DNA of 64,000 nucleotides from a candidate division FCPU426 bacterium (GTDB taxonomy: Bacteria; Oederibacteriota; Muellerivitia; Muellerivitales; Muellerivitaceae). Under the pieces are notes generated by a model, which worked only from the letters and a program-made list of their open reading frames with translations, did no database searches and had not been told where the DNA came from. How positions within the stretch are numbered: the stretch's first letter is position 1; each line of letters begins with the position of its first letter. Of the stretch, positions 61,335-64,000 are shown piece after piece. The DNA lies in the NCBI GenBank assembly GCA_003136635.1, contig PLFD01000057.1, positions 120,136-184,135 on the forward strand, written 5' to 3'. A program made the translations under genes and the position numbers.

Positions 61335-61988
61335 ATGGAATTGAAAAAAACAGATGTCTTTTCAAAAAACGAGCTGCTTTGCGGCTTTGACGCGCTGGAC
61401 GGGCTTTGGAAACGTAATTTTGTTCCGGAAAAACTGGAGCGGCATTACTTTCTTTACTGGTTCGTCATTTATGACGGCAATATTGTACGCACCGCCGAGG
61501 CGCTGGAAGTTCACCGTAACACCATTCAAATCCACTTTCTGCGGTTTGGTTTTTCCCAAAAAGCGGTCCGCCTGCGTCATTTTTGGCAGAAGTTGAATGA
61601 GGAAAACAAAAAAACTTCTTTCGAATCGAAATTTTTCAAGTTCTATCACCAGTACGACGTTAAAAATGAGTTGAGCTTTAACGAAAACAAATTATTGATT
61701 CGGTTGTGGCAGACCGGGTTTTCGTTTAAAACTCTGGGCGCCCATTTCATGCTTTGGGCCCTGCGAAACCACAAGTCCCGGGAATGGTTTCAAAAAAAGC
61801 TGGGGTATACGGAGCGCCATTGTCTGAGGGTTCTGGTGTCCTGCCTCAATCCGAAAACCACCAACGGCTTCTGGCTGGCGCCTTTAAAACCCGTACCGGT
61901 CTGGAATCCCCACCCGTCAAGAGCGCTTTTGGACCCGTGGATGAACTCCATAGCGATAAACCAACCCCTTGGGGTTAAAACCCTATGA
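61335..61988 (+). CDS. Fis-like helix-turn-helix protein with a novel C-terminal domain
   Basis: This 217-residue protein has a helix-turn-helix of the Fis/HTH_8 form (residues 47-72, YDGNIVRTAEALEVHRNTIQ). A second helical, aromatic-rich domain (about 114-190, LIRLWQTGFSFKTLGAHFML ending FWLAPLKP) is shared with the truncated copy at 59.5 kb. I do not recognise the second domain; its F-x-x-K-T-L-x-A-H pattern suggests another HTH. It is probably a DNA-binding regulator. GGAGGAATTT precedes the ATG. The long structured leader upstream suggests RNA-level control. Confidence 0.7.
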   Translation: MELKKTDVFSKNELLCGFDALDGLWKRNFVPEKLERHYFLYWFVIYDGNIVRTAEALEVHRNTIQIHFLRFGFSQKAVRLRHFWQKLNEENKKTSFESKFFKFYHQYDVKNELSFNENKLLIRLWQTGFSFKTLGAHFMLWALRNHKSREWFQKKLGYTERHCLRVLVSCLNPKTTNGFWLAPLKPVPVWNPHPSRALLDPWMNSIAINQPLGVKTL

Positions 61989-62069
61989 ACTGAACCCAGA
62001 CGGGGATCAGCACTCAAAGCTATTTGAATAGGAAACTTGCCGTGGTTCAAAAATTTCCCGGACTTTTGC

Positions 62070-62276
62070 CGAATACCCGCCGGAAAGAGTCGAATAGCCG
62101 CCGGAATTGCATAGAATTGCCGCCGGAGAACCAGAATTGCCGCCGGAAAAGACCGGAATTCCCGCCGGAAAGAATCGAATAGCCGCCGGAAAAGACGGAA
62201 TTCCCGCCGGAAAGAGCCGAATTGCCGCCGGAATTGTGAAGAATAGCCGCCGGACAAACCAGAATTGCCGCCGGAA
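62070..62276. repeat. Ten-copy direct repeat array, about 21-bp period
   Basis: CCGCCGG occurs at 62077, 62098, 62120, 62140, 62162, 62183, 62204, 62225, 62247 and 62268, always 20-22 bases apart. Each copy sits in a unit of the form GAAT(A/T)(G/C)CCGCCGGAAAAGA with variable ends. No open frame with family features covers it. The period equals two turns of B-DNA. Confidence 0.9.
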
Positions 62277-62439
62277 ATGGTCGGCTTGCCCGTAGTCATT
62301 TACGGGATTGGACGTAGTCATGGGTCATTATTGGTCCGGTTACCCAGTGAAGGTTTTGATTTTCCGGGTCAAGGTAGCCGACTTACCCGGTGAAGGTACC
62401 GATTCTTCTTGTGCTACCCCATCCCCCTAATTCGGGCAT
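62277..62439. other. Non-coding stretch with a short 15-base duplication
   Basis: There is no gene here. TTACCCAGTGAAGGT (62340-62354) recurs as TTACCCGGTGAAGGT 43 bases later, and CGTAGTCAT occurs twice around 62291-62321. These may be relics of the neighbouring array or binding sites. Confidence 0.5.
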
Positions 62440-62479
62440 AAAAAAAGCCATGGACTCCGTTGAAGGAATCCATGGCTCG
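62440..62479 (-). terminator. Rho-independent terminator of the helicase gene
   Basis: On the minus strand GAGCCATGGATTCC pairs with GGAGTCCATGGCT and is followed by TTTTTTT. It lies about 100 bases after the stop of the DEAD-box gene. Confidence 0.85.
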
Positions 62480-62578
62480 AATTTGATGCTTTAATTAAAC
62501 GACGTTCTTAGAAACGGTTTAAAACTTGGGACGGCTGGACCGATTTTTTATGAAATCGGCACACTCAAACCATCGTCC

Positions 62579-64000
62579 TCACCTTGGATGGTTCGAACGA
62601 GAGGGTTTTCTGTCCCCGCCCGCAGGCCTAAAAGGCTTACGGTCGCCGCCACCAAAGGGCTTGGAACCCCCAGTTCGGGGGCGGTCTCCAAAAGATTTAC
62701 GATCCCCAAAAGGCTTTCCAAAGGGTTTACGGTCGCCAAAGGGCTTCCGATCACCAAAAGGCTTCCTGTCGCCGAAGGGTTTACGATCTCCAAAAGCAGG
62801 CCGATCCCCGAAGGATTTGCGTTCGCCGAAGGGTTTACGGTCGCCAAAGGGCTTGGAACCCCCAGTTCGGGGGCGATCTCCAAAGGATTTACGTTCCCCA
62901 AAAGCGGGACGATCCCCAAAGGACTTACGCTCGCCGAAAGGTTTCCTGTCGCCAAAGGGCTTGGAACCCCCAGTTCGGGGGCGGTCACCAAAGGATTTAC
63001 GATCCCCAAAAGGTTTGCGATCGCCGAAGGATTTGCGTTCTCCGAAGGGCTTGCGCTCGCCAAAAGAGGTATCCGAACTGCCATAGGATTTGCGTGCCCC
63101 GAAAGGCTTGCGGTCTCCGAAGGATTTTCGGTCGCTAAAGTGCTTTCGCTCCCCAAAGGGTTTGCGGTCACCAAAAGCTGAACGGCTTTTGTTTTGGCTT
63201 TCGCTATTGCCGTCGATCTCGCCGCCCTCGGAACCTTCCCGCGCTTTGAAATCTTTACGGAATGGCTTGTCATTCCCCTCTTGCCGGTAAAAGGGTCTGC
63301 CGCCCTTTCCCTCTCTCTTTCCAAAGGGCCGGTTGTCCGGTTTGGGCGCTCCCATTTGACCCCAGGGAGTATCCATGGGATTCGTGGAAGGCGTGTGCTC
63401 TTCATGACCGTGCTTTTCGGTTTTTTCAAACGAAGGCTGACGGTCGGCGTCGTGAGTGTCTAACTGAGAGTTCGCATCAGAATTGTCTTGAACTTGGCCC
63501 AAGCGTTGCTGATGCCCCTCCGATCGGCGTTGATGCCGTCCGCCGGGATGGCGCTGCTTGGGTTCGTTATTGTCATGGCGGTGACGCGGACCCTCTTCCC
63601 GGGAAGAATTTCCCCGTTCACGGTGCTCAAAGGAACGAGGTTCCCTCGGCGCGTGTTCACGCGGAGCGGCGTGATCCCGGTGCTCCCGGGGCGCGTGCTC
63701 ACGCGGTGTGTGTCCGCGGTGTTCTCGCGGCGCATGTTCCCGATGCGTGCGATGCTCGCGGTCTCCCGACGGCCGTTCTTGACGCGGCGGTGCTCCCTCA
63801 GGTTTAAAGCTGTTCACCCGAGCCGGAGGCGCGCCTCTCGGCGCCATAAAGCCGGGATGAGCTGATTTTTTGACGGTCACTGAACTTTTCGACGTGCCCA
63901 GGAGGCGCAAAATGCGCTCCCATAGGCCCCTGTCTTCCGGGGTAAGGAGACAAATGGAATTACCTTCCGCTCCCGCGCGGGCGGTGCGGCCGATGCGGTG
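62579..64000 (-). CDS. DEAD-box RNA helicase, C-terminal part with repeat tail, cut by window edge
   Basis: The 5' end lies outside the window. The visible 473 residues start with motif VI of superfamily 2 helicases, HRIGRTARAG, followed by the end of the second RecA fold (SICLLTPEDRGLWERI). A very long disordered tail follows: His/Arg/Glu-rich REHAPREHR units (about residues 90-130), a mixed region, then more than 25 units of the type FGDRKPF/FGERKSF (about 260-465), with RTGGSKPFG spacers repeated several times. Tails of this kind bind RNA and promote condensation. It resembles DeaD/CsdA/RhlE-like enzymes. The terminator lies at 62440-62479. Confidence 0.9.
   Translation of the reverse strand, partial: HRIGRTARAGAEGNSICLLTPEDRGLWERILRLLGTSKSSVTVKKSAHPGFMAPRGAPPARVNSFKPEGAPPRQERPSGDREHRTHREHAPREHRGHTPREHAPREHRDHAAPREHAPREPRSFEHRERGNSSREEGPRHRHDNNEPKQRHPGGRHQRRSEGHQQRLGQVQDNSDANSQLDTHDADRQPSFEKTEKHGHEEHTPSTNPMDTPWGQMGAPKPDNRPFGKREGKGGRPFYRQEGNDKPFRKDFKAREGSEGGEIDGNSESQNKSRSAFGDRKPFGERKHFSDRKSFGDRKPFGARKSYGSSDTSFGERKPFGERKSFGDRKPFGDRKSFGDRPRTGGSKPFGDRKPFGERKSFGDRPAFGERKSFGDRPRTGGSKPFGDRKPFGERKSFGDRPAFGDRKPFGDRKPFGDRKPFGDRKPFGKPFGDRKSFGDRPRTGGSKPFGGGDRKPFRPAGGDRKPSRSNHPR
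62640..63170. repeat. 21-bp tandem repeat tract coding for FGDRKPF/FGERKSF units
   Basis: The plus strand repeats units of the type CCAAAGGGTTTACGGTCGC and CCAAAGGATTTGCGTTC with a 21-base period, including longer higher-order copies holding CTTGGAACCCCCAGTTCGG three times (near 62658, 62849 and 62959). It is coding on the minus strand in the helicase tail. Confidence 0.85.

Noticed and set aside
62070..62276. CRISPR array
   Set aside because: The repeated core is only 7-14 bases, the period is about 21 bases and there are no unique spacers of constant length; no cas gene is in the window.
62007..62321. Minus-strand frames of 104-169 residues over the repeat array
   Set aside because: They consist only of FRRxF-type translations of the 21-bp repeats, have no ribosome site and overlap the end of the Fis-like gene.
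62526..63807. Plus-strand and alternate minus-strand frames over the helicase tail
   Set aside because: They mirror the FGDRKPF repeat; only the frame continuous with HRIGRTARAG belongs to a known protein.
1..64000. Prophage, integrase, insertion sequence or tRNA-flanked island
   Set aside because: No transposase, integrase, phage structural gene, terminal inverted repeats or tRNA gene could be seen.

Overview
This window comes from a Gram-negative bacterium of moderate G+C content. The evidence is lipoprotein processing genes (lgt and two lspA), a heptosyltransferase-type GT9 enzyme, YceI and many exported proteins. No rRNA or tRNA gene was seen. A long secreted protein built of Thr-Asn-Thr-Pro-Thr repeats with a C-terminal beta-rich domain, together with RNase J, BipA/TypA and Smc-FtsY, suggests an uncultivated candidate-phylum lineage (FCPU426/Goldbacteria, Elusimicrobiota or Omnitrophota-like). 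That placement is inference from protein style, not a phylogeny.

Layout. (1) 1-5.9 kb: one minus-strand metal-handling operon. It encodes a Cys-rich exported protein, an OB-fold-like exported protein, a MacB/FtsX-type permease with its ATPase, a small YHS/TRASH-like protein, a copper-type P1B ATPase with three metal-binding modules and a YjdI-type ferredoxin. (2) 6-10.3 kb: RNase J, an RRM RNA-binding protein, and a YceI operon with a four-helix His-containing membrane protein. (3) 10.5-17.1 kb: a fatty acid desaturase facing an ileS-lspA-lspA-lgt-rluD operon. (4) 17.3-27.8 kb: glgA with a diguanylate cyclase that carries a glycogen-binding-like domain, then smc-GT9-ftsY-STAS-degenerate 5'-nucleotidase. 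(5) 28-36 kb: exported proteins, typA, a hydrolase, an MFS exporter, a Spy-like protein and hisG. (6) 36.1-45.4 kb: rlmN-PASTA-YjbR, then mostly single genes (NmrA-like, SRAP, SDR, HU, isochorismatase-like, TAXI receptor), each closed by clear terminators.

(7) 45.5-55.4 kb: the repeat adhesin, several small enzymes and membrane proteins, a DUF1858-rhodanese fusion, a HEPN/MNT module, and rpe with a transglutaminase-like exported protein. (8) 55.6-62.4 kb is the accessory part. It holds a UGT-type glycosyltransferase, a ParE-type and an AbrB-Doc toxin-antitoxin module, a broken BRCT-TM2 gene, two copies (one truncated) of an unrecognised Fis-like HTH family, small exported proteins, a stretch with five successive RNA hairpins, and a ten-copy 21-bp phased repeat array. 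(9) 62.4 kb to the end: a DEAD-box RNA helicase, cut by the window edge, with a long tail of seven-residue repeats.

Two themes stand out. First, gene damage: rlmN has an in-frame amber codon near its start, the ABC ATPase has lost its N-terminus through what looks like a 14-bp deletion, and a DUF1905-YdeI gene and a BRCT-TM2 gene are clearly broken. Second, family members with replaced catalytic residues: a SRAP protein without Cys2, a 5'-nucleotidase without most metal ligands, an isochorismatase-like protein and a transglutaminase-like protein without the Cys. The least explained DNA lies between 59.2 and 62.4 kb.
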